This document shows positions 25,659-34,579 of a DNA stretch of 64,000 nt, piece after piece. The position numbers and the translations under genes were made by a program. Below the pieces are notes generated by a model. The model was given only the letters and a program-made list of their open reading frames with translations. It ran no database searches and was not told the DNA's origin. Source of the stretch: Natrarchaeobaculum aegyptiacum. GTDB taxonomy: Archaea; Halobacteriota; Halobacteria; Halobacteriales; Natrialbaceae. The stretch covers positions 1,116,001-1,180,000 of the forward strand of contig NZ_CP019893.1 of the NCBI RefSeq assembly GCF_002156705.1, in the 5' to 3' direction. Numbering within the stretch: the stretch's first letter is position 1; each line of letters opens with the position of its first letter.

Positions 25659-26573
25659 TCAGCCGGCGACAGTCACCAGGATAGCCCCGGCGACGATCAC
25701 CGTCGCGGCTCCGACCAGCCGTAGCGTCACGCGCTCGAGTCGTCGCAGGAAAATCGCCGACAGGACGATCACGATCAACGGGCTCGTCTGCATGATCGGG
25801 ACGACGATGCTGACGCGCGAGATCTCGAGTCCGGTATAGTATGCAAGCAAGAACCCCGTGTTGGCCAGCCCGGCCAGCACGTACCAGTGGAAGTGAGGTG
25901 TCTGCAGCGTCCTCACCGTCGGCAGCTGATTTCGCCACCGGAGAAAGACGGCGTAGGCGACGAACGCCGTGACCGTCTTGATCGCGAGGCCCACGAACAC
26001 GTCGGTCCCCTCCTCGAGCCCGACCGTAGCGAAGATCGGCTCGAGGCCGAAGAAGAACGCCGCTGCGAGAGGGAGCGCCAGCGCACTACGGGGAACGTGC
26101 GTCCCGCTGGCTCTGGCCGATAGCGACCCTTCCCACGAAACGAGCGCGATTCCAACCACGATCAGCAAGACGCCCGCCAGCTGTGGTCCCGAGACGTGCT
26201 CACCGAGGACGATGGCGGCAAGCACTGTCGCGTGTAACGGCATCGAGGCCTTGATCGGCTCGGCCCGGCTCGCACCGACGCGCTTGATTCCGGAGTAAAA
26301 CAGGAGCCGACCGAGAATCGTTCCGACGACACCAGCCGCGGTGAACGCCAGAACTGCGGTCGGAGTGACCGTGAGACTGTCCGCGAGCACCGGGACGACC
26401 GGGACGAGCACTACGACGTTGACCAGCATGACGACGAACAGCACGTCGGTGGTCGCCCCCTCCCTCGTCGCCAGACGGATCGAAAGCGACTGACACGCCA
26501 GTCCGAACGCCGCCAGCACCGCCAACACTACGCCCGCTAGGAGCAACATGCCACTGCCGAGACGATGACTCAT
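25659..26573 (-). CDS. EamA/DMT-family transporter
   Basis: A 304-residue polytopic protein with about ten hydrophobic segments in two homologous EamA halves (the second begins around ALALPLAAAFFFGLEPIF). Members export amino acids, nucleotides or other metabolites. Start is taken as the ATG at 26571-26573 (MSHRLGSGML). It is divergent from arsR with a 123-base shared intergenic region, but there is no direct evidence of an arsenic role. Confidence 0.83.
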   Translation of the reverse strand: MSHRLGSGMLLLAGVVLAVLAAFGLACQSLSIRLATREGATTDVLFVVMLVNVVVLVPVVPVLADSLTVTPTAVLAFTAAGVVGTILGRLLFYSGIKRVGASRAEPIKASMPLHATVLAAIVLGEHVSGPQLAGVLLIVVGIALVSWEGSLSARASGTHVPRSALALPLAAAFFFGLEPIFATVGLEEGTDVFVGLAIKTVTAFVAYAVFLRWRNQLPTVRTLQTPHFHWYVLAGLANTGFLLAYYTGLEISRVSIVVPIMQTSPLIVIVLSAIFLRRLERVTLRLVGAATVIVAGAILVTVAG

Positions 26574-26650
26574 CAAGTAATTCTCGAAACCGGACAGCTA
26601 CTCGTTCGTCTGTCGGGTAGGACAGTTCTGCTACAGTGACCGGTACCTGA

Positions 26651-26693
26651 TTCTTTTACCGACAACGGTATTTGAACGCCTGCACAACTGTTC
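26651..26693 (+). promoter_or_regulatory. Promoter and weak ArsR-type operator of arsR
   Basis: A TTCTTTTACC box lies about 36-46 bases upstream of the arsR ATG. It is followed by half-sites TTTGAAC (26671-26677) and TGTTCG (26689-26694) in inverted orientation, resembling a diverged version of the operator at 27179-27192. Confidence 0.35.
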
Positions 26694-26696
26694 GGC

Positions 26697-27086
26697 ATGT
26701 CCGAGACGAGCGACCGACTCCGTCGGTACCTGGCGGACGAACTCGGTGAGTGCCGTTCCGAAGACCTCGAGCGTCGCCGCGACGAACTCGATTCCCTCGA
26801 GGCGGGACTCGAAGCGGACGTCGTCTCGAAGGACGTCCAGACGCTTTCTGCGCTCGGGACTGAGACGCGATATCGGCTGGTGCGGCTGCTCGTCGAGGCC
26901 GACGAGGAACTGTGTGTCTGCGAGATCGTCCCCCTGATGGACGTCAGCGACAGCGCGGTGAGCCACGCGCTCTCGACGCTGGTCGACGCAGGACTCGTCC
27001 GAAAACGCAAGGACGGCCGCTGGCGGAAGTATCGCGCGACGGGTCGTGCACACGCGCTGCTCACGGTGCTCGACGGGGCGCGTTGA
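26697..27086 (+). CDS. arsR: ArsR-family metalloregulatory repressor
   Basis: A 129-residue winged-helix repressor. The metal-sensing ELCVCEIV motif near residue 67 supplies two cysteines in the recognition-helix region, as in arsenite sensors (ELCVCDLC). The DNA-binding helix is DSAVSHALSTLVDAGLV and the wing is RKRKDGRWRKY. An N-terminal helical extension of about 50 residues precedes the HTH. It probably releases its operators when As(III) or Sb(III) binds. It is upstream of the RidA-like and ACR3 genes. Confidence 0.88.
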   Translation: MSETSDRLRRYLADELGECRSEDLERRRDELDSLEAGLEADVVSKDVQTLSALGTETRYRLVRLLVEADEELCVCEIVPLMDVSDSAVSHALSTLVDAGLVRKRKDGRWRKYRATGRAHALLTVLDGAR

Positions 27087-27178
27087 CCGGAGTATCGGGC
27101 ACCATATCCACCGGACCTGCCACGGTTGGCCGTCGCTCGGCCGGCGCGCGGGTGCGAAGAGATGGATAGGCTTTTGCC

Positions 27179-27192
27179 TGAACAGATGTTCA
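27179..27192. promoter_or_regulatory. ArsR/SmtB-type operator
   Basis: TGAACAGATGTTCA is a perfect inverted repeat (TGAACA-N2-TGTTCA), the core of the well-known SmtB/ArsR 12-2-12 operator. It lies 9-22 bases upstream of the ATG at 27201, so bound repressor would sit over or just beyond the TATA region and block the downstream genes. Confidence 0.7.
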
Positions 27193-27200
27193 AACAACCC

Positions 27201-27623
27201 ATGGCTAAAGATGTCGGGCGCACTTCGGCCGAAGTCACGAGGTTGAGCAGCGAGAGCAGACGTCAGCGCGAGGGATCGAGCAACGTCGGCGCGTTCGGCA
27301 GCCGAACGGGCGACTCGGATCTCGTCTTCCTCGAAGGAATCCTCCCCGAGTCGAACGGGACGATGATGAGCGATCGTTCAATCGACGAGCAGACGGTTCA
27401 CTGTTTCGACAGGCTCGAGGAGATCCTCGCTGCGCGGGGACTGGACCGCTCGAGCGTGGTGAAGGTGACGGTTCAGGTGACCGACCCGGTGGACCTTTCC
27501 GCCGTGAACGACGTCTACCGGGAGCGATTCGACGGCGCGTATCCGCCGCGAACGACGGTCGGCGTCTCGTGGCTCCCGGGCGATGCCGGCGTCCAGTTCG
27601 ACGTGATCGCTGCAGCGGAGTAA
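27201..27623 (+). CDS. RidA-family protein in arsenic locus
   Basis: A 140-residue protein whose C-terminal two thirds match the RidA (YjgF/YER057c) trimeric fold: VHCFDRLEEILAARGL, VVKVTVQVTDPVDLSAVNDV and YPPRTTVGVSWLPG, including the substrate-carboxylate Arg. The closing strand reads VQFDVIAA where RidA proteins usually have a Glu (as in VEIEAIA). The first 40 residues are polar and diverged. Classic RidA enzymes hydrolyse reactive imines; this one may have another role. The ArsR operator directly upstream suggests arsenite control. Confidence 0.72.
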   Translation: MAKDVGRTSAEVTRLSSESRRQREGSSNVGAFGSRTGDSDLVFLEGILPESNGTMMSDRSIDEQTVHCFDRLEEILAARGLDRSSVVKVTVQVTDPVDLSAVNDVYRERFDGAYPPRTTVGVSWLPGDAGVQFDVIAAAE

Positions 27624-27713
27624 CTGACTGACACTCGCCATGACCGCTGACACATTCCCGGACGGTCCTCGACGTATCGTGAGCCAGCCGCTCCCTCGAG
27701 ACGGTGATCGCTG

Positions 27714-28895
27714 ATGGGGGGACTCGAGCACGACCACGGTCCCGACTGTGGCTGTCCGGACTGTGGCGACCCGCGATCGATGGACTTCCTAGACAAGTAC
27801 CTGACCGTCTGGATCTTCCTCGCGATGGGGGTCGGCGTCGGTCTCGGCACCGTTGCTCCCGGTATCGTCGAGCCGATCCAGCGGTACCACCTCGTCGAGA
27901 TCGGGCTGATCGCGATGATGTACCCGCCGCTGGCGAAGGTCAACTACGGACAACTGCCGCGGGTGTTCCGCGCCTGGCGCGTCCTCAGCCTGAGCCTGAT
28001 CCAGAACTGGCTGATCGGACCGACGCTGATGTTCGCCCTCGCAGTAGTCTTCTTCAGCGGGCTCGTCCCACCGTTTCCGGCCCATCCCGAGTACTTCCTC
28101 GGGCTGATCTTCATCGGGATGGCTCGCTGTATCGCGATGGTGCTCGTCTGGAACGACCTCGCCGACGGCTCCTCGGAGTACGCCGCCGGACTGGTCGCGT
28201 TCAACAGCGTCTTCCAGATCGTCACCTACGGGGTGTACGTCTGGTTCTTCGCGCTGTTCTTGCCCCCGCTGCTGGGGATGGACGCGCTGGTCGCTGGCAT
28301 CGGCGCGTTCGAGATCACCGTCGGGCAGGTGTTCTGGGCGATCGCTATCTTCCTCGGCATCCCCTTCGCCGGCGGCATCCTCACCCGCCTCGGCGGCGTC
28401 CGCGCGAAAGGCGAGGAGTGGTACGAAGAGCAGTTCGTCCCTCGTATCAGCCCCGTCACGCTGCTCGCCCTCCTCTTTACGGTGATCGTGATGTTCGCCA
28501 CGCAGGGCGAGGCCATCCTCGCCCAGCCGACCGACGTGCTCTGGATCGCCGTCCCGCTGACGATCTACTTCGTCGTGATGTTCCTCGTCAGCTTCGCGAT
28601 GGGGCGGGCGGTTGGTGCGGACTACTCGACGACGACCGCCATCGGCTTCACCGCCGCCTCGAACAACTTCGAACTCGCCATCGCCGTCGCGGTCGCCGTC
28701 TTCGGCGTCGGCTCCGGCGTCGCCTTCGCCACCGTCGTCGGCCCACTCATCGAAGTCCCGGTCCTGCTCGCACTGGTCAACGTGGCTATCTACTTCCAGC
28801 AGCAATTCGACTGGACTGGCTTCGACACCGACCAGCTCGAGTCGACCACCGCCCCTGCCGACGAATCGACCACGACCGACCTGAACGACGACTGA
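27714..28895 (+). CDS. acr3: ACR3-family arsenite efflux permease
   Basis: A 393-residue membrane protein with about ten transmembrane segments. The key Cys is in ARCIAMVLVWN (about residue 142) and a conserved Glu is in GPLIEVPVLLAL near 345, both hallmarks of ACR3 As(III)/H+ antiporters. An unusual N-terminal extension, MGGLEHDHGPDCGCPDCGDP, is rich in His and Cys and could bind metalloid. It is 90 bases after the RidA-like gene and 12 bases before a Usp gene on the same strand. Confidence 0.9.
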   Translation: MGGLEHDHGPDCGCPDCGDPRSMDFLDKYLTVWIFLAMGVGVGLGTVAPGIVEPIQRYHLVEIGLIAMMYPPLAKVNYGQLPRVFRAWRVLSLSLIQNWLIGPTLMFALAVVFFSGLVPPFPAHPEYFLGLIFIGMARCIAMVLVWNDLADGSSEYAAGLVAFNSVFQIVTYGVYVWFFALFLPPLLGMDALVAGIGAFEITVGQVFWAIAIFLGIPFAGGILTRLGGVRAKGEEWYEEQFVPRISPVTLLALLFTVIVMFATQGEAILAQPTDVLWIAVPLTIYFVVMFLVSFAMGRAVGADYSTTTAIGFTAASNNFELAIAVAVAVFGVGSGVAFATVVGPLIEVPVLLALVNVAIYFQQQFDWTGFDTDQLESTTAPADESTTTDLNDD

Positions 28896-28907
28896 TACCA
28901 CCACACC

Positions 28908-29816
28908 ATGACACTCGAGTTCGAGACACTGCTGATACCAACCGACGGAAGCGAGCGGGCCGAAGACGCTGCCAGACGGGGGTTCGACCTCGTGGCGGCC
29001 CTCGAGGCCGACGTCGCCGTCTGCTCGGTCGCGGACAGTTCGATCGCCACCGGAACGGGCTACTCGGGCGACTCCGAGTCGATCCGAACACGACTCCGTG
29101 GACGCGCCACCGACCGGGCCACGCGCCTCCGCGACGAGGCCGACGACCGCGGGCTCGAGGCCGAGGCCGTCGTCCGTGAGGGGATTCCGGCGACCGAGAT
29201 CCTCGACGTCGCCGACGAACTGGGCGTCGACGGGATCGTGATCGGGACCAGCGGTCGCGGCGGCGTCGCCCGCGCCCTGATCGGCAGCGTCGCCGACCGG
29301 GTCCTCCGGCGGGCCGACGTCCCCGTCGTCACGATCACGGCCGACGCTGCGACCCACTCGCCGGCCGAGACCGGATTCGAGGACATCCTCCTGCCGACCG
29401 ACGGCAGCGACGCCGCCACCGCGGCCCACGACGCCGCGTTCACGCTCGCCTCCCGTCTCGAGGCAACGCTCCACGCGCTCGCGGTCGTCGATAGCCGGGT
29501 GACGGCGACGCTCGAGGCTATCACCGACGAGGACCCCGAGCGAGCGCTCCGGGACCGTGCCGACGCGACCCTCGAGTCCGTCGCGAGCGACGCCCGTGGC
29601 CGGGGACTCGAGGTCCTCACGGCGACCGAGACCGGTCGTCCTGCGTCGGCGATCTGCGAGTACGCGAGCGACGAGGCCGTCGACCTGATCGTGATGGGAA
29701 CTGCCGGCCGCGGTGGTGTCGAACGAGCGCTGGTCGGCAGCGTCGCAGACCGGGTCGTCAGGACGGCACCGGTTCCCGTCGTGACGGTCCGCCCCGCAGC
29801 TGGTGCCAGTGAGTGA
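28908..29816 (+). CDS. Tandem universal stress protein in arsenic locus
   Basis: A 302-residue protein with two UspA domains, each with an LLIPTDGS/ILLPTDGS first strand. The ATP-binding motifs are GTSGRGGVARALIGSVADRV and GTAGRGGVERALVGSVADRV, both intact. It begins 12 bases after acr3, so it is surely co-transcribed with the arsenite pump. It is related to but clearly distinct from the Usp protein at 23333-24229. Confidence 0.87.
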   Translation: MTLEFETLLIPTDGSERAEDAARRGFDLVAALEADVAVCSVADSSIATGTGYSGDSESIRTRLRGRATDRATRLRDEADDRGLEAEAVVREGIPATEILDVADELGVDGIVIGTSGRGGVARALIGSVADRVLRRADVPVVTITADAATHSPAETGFEDILLPTDGSDAATAAHDAAFTLASRLEATLHALAVVDSRVTATLEAITDEDPERALRDRADATLESVASDARGRGLEVLTATETGRPASAICEYASDEAVDLIVMGTAGRGGVERALVGSVADRVVRTAPVPVVTVRPAAGASE

Positions 29817-30033
29817 CGAGACGGGGACACGGATGTGGGCACGGAACGGCGTCGACGGGGTCTGATCTCTGACCCGCTCGCGTGAGCGCCGGTATCGACT
29901 GGCGGTTCGACAGGTCCGTACTCCTCGTCAGAGTCACTCGAGGCGCGGGGCGGCCCTTCGAACCATCCGACAGCCTTCGTCGCCGCCACACATCGTTGGC
30001 ATCGGGTTTTTCACGGTCGGGTGAAATATCTGG

Positions 30034-30918
30034 ATGATGATCCAGTTTCAGTTTCAGCTGCAGTTTCTGCTCCAGACCGATCCACCGGCGGCGGCCACGC
30101 TCGACCTCTGGGGGATCGGGACCTCGATTCTGCTGTTCGCCGTGGGGTTTCTCGCAGTTCTGGCTCTCGGGAAGACCATCCTCGTCCCGGCCGTCGACCG
30201 AGCGTTACGCTCGCGGGAGTTCGACGAGGTGGTCCACAACCTCGCGACGAGCGGCGCGAACCTGGTCGTCTGGGTCGGTGCGGTCGTCGTCGCGTTGACC
30301 GTCGCCGGCTACGGCGCGTTTCTCTCCGCGTTTGCGATCTTCGGCGGTGCGATCGGGCTGGCCGTCGGCTTCGCCGCACAGGACCTCGTCGGGAACTTCG
30401 TCGCCGGCATCTTCATCTTGCAGGACCGGCCGTTCGAGGTCGGCGACTGGATCGAGTGGGAGGACCGCTCGGGCCGCGTCGAAGAGATCGACCTCCGCGT
30501 GACCCGCGTCCGCACCTTCGACAACGAACGGATCACGGTCCCGAACAGCGAACTCGCGAACAACGCCGTGACGAACCCGGTCGCCTACGACACGCTCCGC
30601 CAGAAGTTCGTCTTCGGTATCGGCTACGACGACGACGTCGACGAGGCCACCGACATCATCCTCGAGGCGGCAGCCGACCATCCGGACATCCTCGATGACC
30701 CGGCCCCGTCGGTCCGACTCGTCGAACTCGGCGATTCGGACGTTGGGCTTCAGGCGCGCTGGTGGATCGCGAATCCCGAGCGTTCGAACTTCGTCGGCGT
30801 CCGTTCGGAGTACGTCCAGACGGTCAAGGAAGCGTTCGACGATGCCGGGATCGATATCCCGTACGTTCACCGGGAACTGACCGGCAGTGTGGAAGTCGTC
30901 GAACAGCAGCTCCAGTAG
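30034..30918 (+). CDS. MscS-family mechanosensitive channel
   Basis: A 294-residue membrane protein with three transmembrane segments; the pore-lining TM3 is Gly/Ala-rich (GGAIGLAVGFAAQDLVGNFVAG). The MscS beta domain follows with FILQDRPFEVGDWIEWEDRS and the conserved FDNERITVPNSELANNAV. It releases osmolytes upon hypo-osmotic shock. The N-terminus is a run of alternating Gln and Phe (MMIQFQFQLQFLL). The 217 bases upstream hold no other gene. Confidence 0.9.
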   Translation: MMIQFQFQLQFLLQTDPPAAATLDLWGIGTSILLFAVGFLAVLALGKTILVPAVDRALRSREFDEVVHNLATSGANLVVWVGAVVVALTVAGYGAFLSAFAIFGGAIGLAVGFAAQDLVGNFVAGIFILQDRPFEVGDWIEWEDRSGRVEEIDLRVTRVRTFDNERITVPNSELANNAVTNPVAYDTLRQKFVFGIGYDDDVDEATDIILEAAADHPDILDDPAPSVRLVELGDSDVGLQARWWIANPERSNFVGVRSEYVQTVKEAFDDAGIDIPYVHRELTGSVEVVEQQLQ

Positions 30919-31024
30919 CCCGGCTGGACGCGGTTTCACCACCCGCTTGCCACGTCGTCGATGCACCGATTCTGACCGTCGAACACGGGCAGAATTTATC
31001 CCGCTCGAGCACCTACTACCTGCT

Positions 31025-31444
31025 ATGCGAGGAAACCCGTTCGACGATCTCGAGGAACTGATGGACCGAATCGGTCGACAGGTCGAAGAGGGAATGGTCG
31101 GCGGCGGCCTCCAGGTCCCCGGCGGCGTTCCCGTCGACGTCGTCGACGCCGGCGACGAGTTCGAGGTCACAGCGGAGTTGCCGGGCTACGAGACCGACGA
31201 CATCGACCTCACCCTCTCGGAGGGGACGCTGCGACTCGAGGCGAGTCGAACGGACGAATCGTCCTACACCGAGGGGCAGTACCTCCGCCGGGAGCGCTCC
31301 CAGAAGGCGACGAGCCGGCGGATTCGGCTGCCCGAGCCGGTCGACGAGGACGAGGTGTCGGCGGGTTACGAACAGGGCGTCCTGACGGTTCGACTGCCAA
31401 AAGTCCACGGCGAGGACGAGTCGAAGTCGATCGACATCGAATAG
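31025..31444 (+). CDS. Hsp20/alpha-crystallin small heat-shock protein
   Basis: A 139-residue small heat-shock protein. The alpha-crystallin domain runs from about residue 38, VPVDVVDAGDEFEVTAELPG, through LRRERSQKATSRRIRLPEPV to the terminal GVLTVRLPK strand. The C-terminal I-x-I-type tail reads KSIDIE. It holds unfolding proteins for refolding by other chaperones. Start is the ATG at 31025 (MRGNPFDDLEELMD). Confidence 0.9.
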   Translation: MRGNPFDDLEELMDRIGRQVEEGMVGGGLQVPGGVPVDVVDAGDEFEVTAELPGYETDDIDLTLSEGTLRLEASRTDESSYTEGQYLRRERSQKATSRRIRLPEPVDEDEVSAGYEQGVLTVRLPKVHGEDESKSIDIE

Positions 31445-31567
31445 CCCAGCCGATCCATTTTCGTCGCCGAAAGCCCACGTGAGCGGGGCTGATCGCAGCA
31501 ACCAGCTACTCGAGAGCGAGTCGATGGAAAGGTATAGGGAGGGCTCTCTCGCATTCGTAGACAACAG

Positions 31568-34228
31568 ATGAGCGACGCGGGATACGACCACGCGGCGGTC
31601 GAACGGCGCTGGCAAGAGGCGTGGGCGGACGCTGACGTCTACCGGACGCCCGACGACGTTTCCGACCCGACCTACGTCCTCGGGATGTACCCGTATCCGT
31701 CGGGCAAACTCCACATGGGACACGTCCGGAACTACACGATCACGGACGCCTACGCCCGGTACCGACGGATGCGCGGCGACGAGGTCCTCCACCCGATGGG
31801 CTGGGACGCCTTCGGACTGCCCGCAGAGAACGCGGCCAAAGAACGCGACACCAACCCTCGCGACTGGACGTTCGACTGCATCGAGACGATGCGCGACCAG
31901 ATGAAGGCGATGGGCTTTGGCTACGACTGGGACCGGGAGATAACTACCTGTACCCCCGACTACTACAAGTGGAACCAGTGGCTGTTCACCCGCTTCCACG
32001 AGGAGGGACTGGTCGAACGCCGCGACGCCGAGGTCAACTGGTGTCCGGAGTGTGAGACCGTCCTCGCCGACGAACAGGTCGAAGGCGAGGCCGAACTCTG
32101 CTGGCGCTGTGACACGCCCGTCGAGACGCGCGAACTCGAGCAGTGGTTCCTGCGGATCACGGAGTACGCAGACGAGTTGCTCGAGGCTATCGACGACCTC
32201 GAGGGGTGGCCCAATTCGGTGCGACAGATGCAGCGTAACTGGATCGGCCGTCAGTACGGGTCGGAGGTTGACTTCGAAATCGAAGACCACGGCCCCGTCA
32301 CGGCTTTCACGACCCGTATCGACACCATCTTCGGCGCGACGTTCTTCGCGCTCGCGCCGGATCACCCGATCAGCGAAGCGGTCGCCGCCGAGGACGACGA
32401 CGTTCGCCACTTCATCGAGCACGAGGCCGATCCCGACGGCGACGAACCCAACGGCGTTGCGACCGGCCTGACCGCGACCAACCCCGCCACCGGCGAGGAG
32501 ATTCCGGTCTACGTCGCCGACTTCGTCCTCTCGGACGTCGGGACGGGCGCGCTGATGGCCGTCCCCGGCCACGACGAGCGCGACCACGCGTTCGCGACGA
32601 AACACGACATCGACATCGTCCCCGTCGTCGCCCCCGAGCCCGACGACTGGGACGGTGAGACGGTCCCCGAGGCCCCCGACGTCAGCGAGGAGGCGTTCAC
32701 CGACGACGGCGTCCTCGTCGACTCCGGGGAGTACTCCGGCCTCGAGAGCGAGGCCGCCCGCGAGCGCCTGACCGCAGACCTCGAGAGCGCTCAGGAAACG
32801 ACGCAGTACCAGCTGCGCGACTGGGGGATCTCCCGCCAGCGATACTGGGGCACCCCGATCCCGGTCGTCCACTGTCACGACGACTGCGGAACCGTGATGG
32901 TCCCAGAGGAGGACCTCCCAGTCGAACTCCCCGAGTTCATCAACACCACCGGCAACCCACTCGACGCCGCCGAGGAGTGGAAACAGACGACCTGTCCCGA
33001 GTGTGGCGGCGACGCGACCCGCGAGACCGACACGATGGACACCTTCGTCGACTCCTCGTGGTACCCGCTGCGATTCGTCTCGCCCGGCCTCGAGGAGGCT
33101 CCCTTCGACGTCGAGCAGGCCAACGACTGGATGCCGGTCGACCAGTACGTCGGCGGCATCGAACACGCCGTGATGCACCTGCTCTACTCGCGCTTTTTCA
33201 CCAAGGTGCTCGCCGACCACGAGGGACTCGAGCATCGGGAACCCTTCACGAACCTGCTGGCACAGGGGATGGTCCAGCTCGAGGGCGAGAAGATGTCCAA
33301 GTCGAAGGGCAACGTCGTCAGCCCCCAGCGGATCGTCGAGGAGTACGGCGCTGACACCGCGCGGCTGTTCATGATGCAGGCCGCCCAGCCCGAGCGCGAC
33401 TTCGACTGGAGCGAGGAGGGCGTCCGCTCGACGTACGCCTACCTGACGCGGCTGACGGAACTGGTCGAGGGGTTCGTTTCCGACCGTCCCGACGGTGACG
33501 ACGACGCCATCGCCAGCTACGTCGACGCGGAAATCGACGCCACGATCGCCATCGCCACCGCCGAGTACGACGACCTGACGTTCAACACCGCGCTGCGTGA
33601 GACCCAGGACCTCACGCGGACGCTCCGGCAGTACGCAGAGTACACCGAACCCCACGCCGAGACGCTCGAGCGCGGCCTCTCTGCAGTCGTTCGCCTGCTG
33701 GCTCCCGTCGCGCCACACGTCGCCGAGGAACTGTCTGAGACGCTCGGCTACGACGGCTTCGTCGTCGACGCCGACTGGCCCGCGGCGAAGATCGACCGCG
33801 ACGCCGTCGAAAAGCGACGCAAACTGGTCGAGAACACCCGCGAGGACGTCCGCGACATCGTCGACGTCGCCGGCATCGACGACCCGAAGGCGATCGACGT
33901 CGTCGTTGCCCCCGAGTGGAAGTACGACGCCCTCGAGATCGCGATCGAAAGCGACGCCGACAACCTGATCGGCGAACTCATGCAGCAGTCACACATCCGC
34001 GAACAGGGCGACGCCGCCGCCAGCTACGGTCAGGACCTCCAGGCCGAACGCGAAGCCCTCGAGTTGACCCTCGGTCCCGACGCCGAACGCGAGGCCCTCG
34101 AGTCCGCGGCGTGGCTGCTCGAGCGCGAGTTCGACGCGCCGGTGTCTGTCCTGCCCGCCGACGAGGCCGACGCGGGCACGGTAAAGAAGGCCGAGCCGGG
34201 GCGGCCAGCGATCGAAATCGAGGACTGA
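31568..34228 (+). CDS. leuS: Leucyl-tRNA synthetase
   Basis: An 886-residue class I synthetase. HIGH motif is HMGH (residues 49-52 in YPSGKLHMGHVRNY) and KMSKS is at about residue 575 (EGEKMSKSKGN). A zinc-type CPECETVLADEQVEGEAELC segment lies near 160, and the editing CP1 domain covers roughly 220-400, with TRIDTIFGATFFALAPDHP. The organisation is bacterial-like, as in other haloarchaea that carry the shorter LeuS type. The overlapping open frame on the other strand is a GC-bias shadow. Confidence 0.96.
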   Translation: MSDAGYDHAAVERRWQEAWADADVYRTPDDVSDPTYVLGMYPYPSGKLHMGHVRNYTITDAYARYRRMRGDEVLHPMGWDAFGLPAENAAKERDTNPRDWTFDCIETMRDQMKAMGFGYDWDREITTCTPDYYKWNQWLFTRFHEEGLVERRDAEVNWCPECETVLADEQVEGEAELCWRCDTPVETRELEQWFLRITEYADELLEAIDDLEGWPNSVRQMQRNWIGRQYGSEVDFEIEDHGPVTAFTTRIDTIFGATFFALAPDHPISEAVAAEDDDVRHFIEHEADPDGDEPNGVATGLTATNPATGEEIPVYVADFVLSDVGTGALMAVPGHDERDHAFATKHDIDIVPVVAPEPDDWDGETVPEAPDVSEEAFTDDGVLVDSGEYSGLESEAARERLTADLESAQETTQYQLRDWGISRQRYWGTPIPVVHCHDDCGTVMVPEEDLPVELPEFINTTGNPLDAAEEWKQTTCPECGGDATRETDTMDTFVDSSWYPLRFVSPGLEEAPFDVEQANDWMPVDQYVGGIEHAVMHLLYSRFFTKVLADHEGLEHREPFTNLLAQGMVQLEGEKMSKSKGNVVSPQRIVEEYGADTARLFMMQAAQPERDFDWSEEGVRSTYAYLTRLTELVEGFVSDRPDGDDDAIASYVDAEIDATIAIATAEYDDLTFNTALRETQDLTRTLRQYAEYTEPHAETLERGLSAVVRLLAPVAPHVAEELSETLGYDGFVVDADWPAAKIDRDAVEKRRKLVENTREDVRDIVDVAGIDDPKAIDVVVAPEWKYDALEIAIESDADNLIGELMQQSHIREQGDAAASYGQDLQAEREALELTLGPDAEREALESAAWLLEREFDAPVSVLPADEADAGTVKKAEPGRPAIEIED

Positions 34229-34327
34229 GCGGGCTCTGTTCTCGAGGGCTGTACCCTCGAGCGTCGTCACGGGCTCGAATCGCGTTGGGACACTCGATTT
34301 TTATCGTGGGCGTGTAACTGCAGCACA

Positions 34328-34513
34328 ATGTGTGCGGAAATCGAGATCACCGACGGGACCGACGACGTCCTCGAGTCCCTGCAGGCGGATATTCGACGAG
34401 AGACGGGACGAGACGTGACGAAAGGGATGCTTCTGGAACGGATCGTCGCCAACGCCTCCGAATCTGACGACGTCGCATCGTTGTTCGACGAGAATCCGAA
34501 CGCTGACCAGTGA
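34328..34513 (+). CDS. Small ribbon-helix-helix-like protein
   Basis: A 61-residue acidic protein starting MCAEIEITDGTDDVLESLQA, with a single strand followed by helices (RRETGRDVTKGMLLERIVAN). The layout resembles stand-alone ribbon-helix-helix or VapB-like proteins. No toxin neighbour is seen. TTTTTAT lies about 28 bases upstream of the ATG, supporting a real transcript. Confidence 0.5.
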   Translation: MCAEIEITDGTDDVLESLQADIRRETGRDVTKGMLLERIVANASESDDVASLFDENPNADQ

Positions 34514-34579
34514 GTGAGGGACAGACCGGACGACCTGAACCGACTGCCAGCAGAAAAAACTCGTTCGAGACCGACGTGA

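Noticed and set aside
31016-33718. A 900-codon open frame on the minus strand opposite leuS
   Set aside because: It lies entirely antisense to a well-supported leuS; long antisense frames are expected in GC-rich haloarchaeal DNA, and the protein shows no domain.
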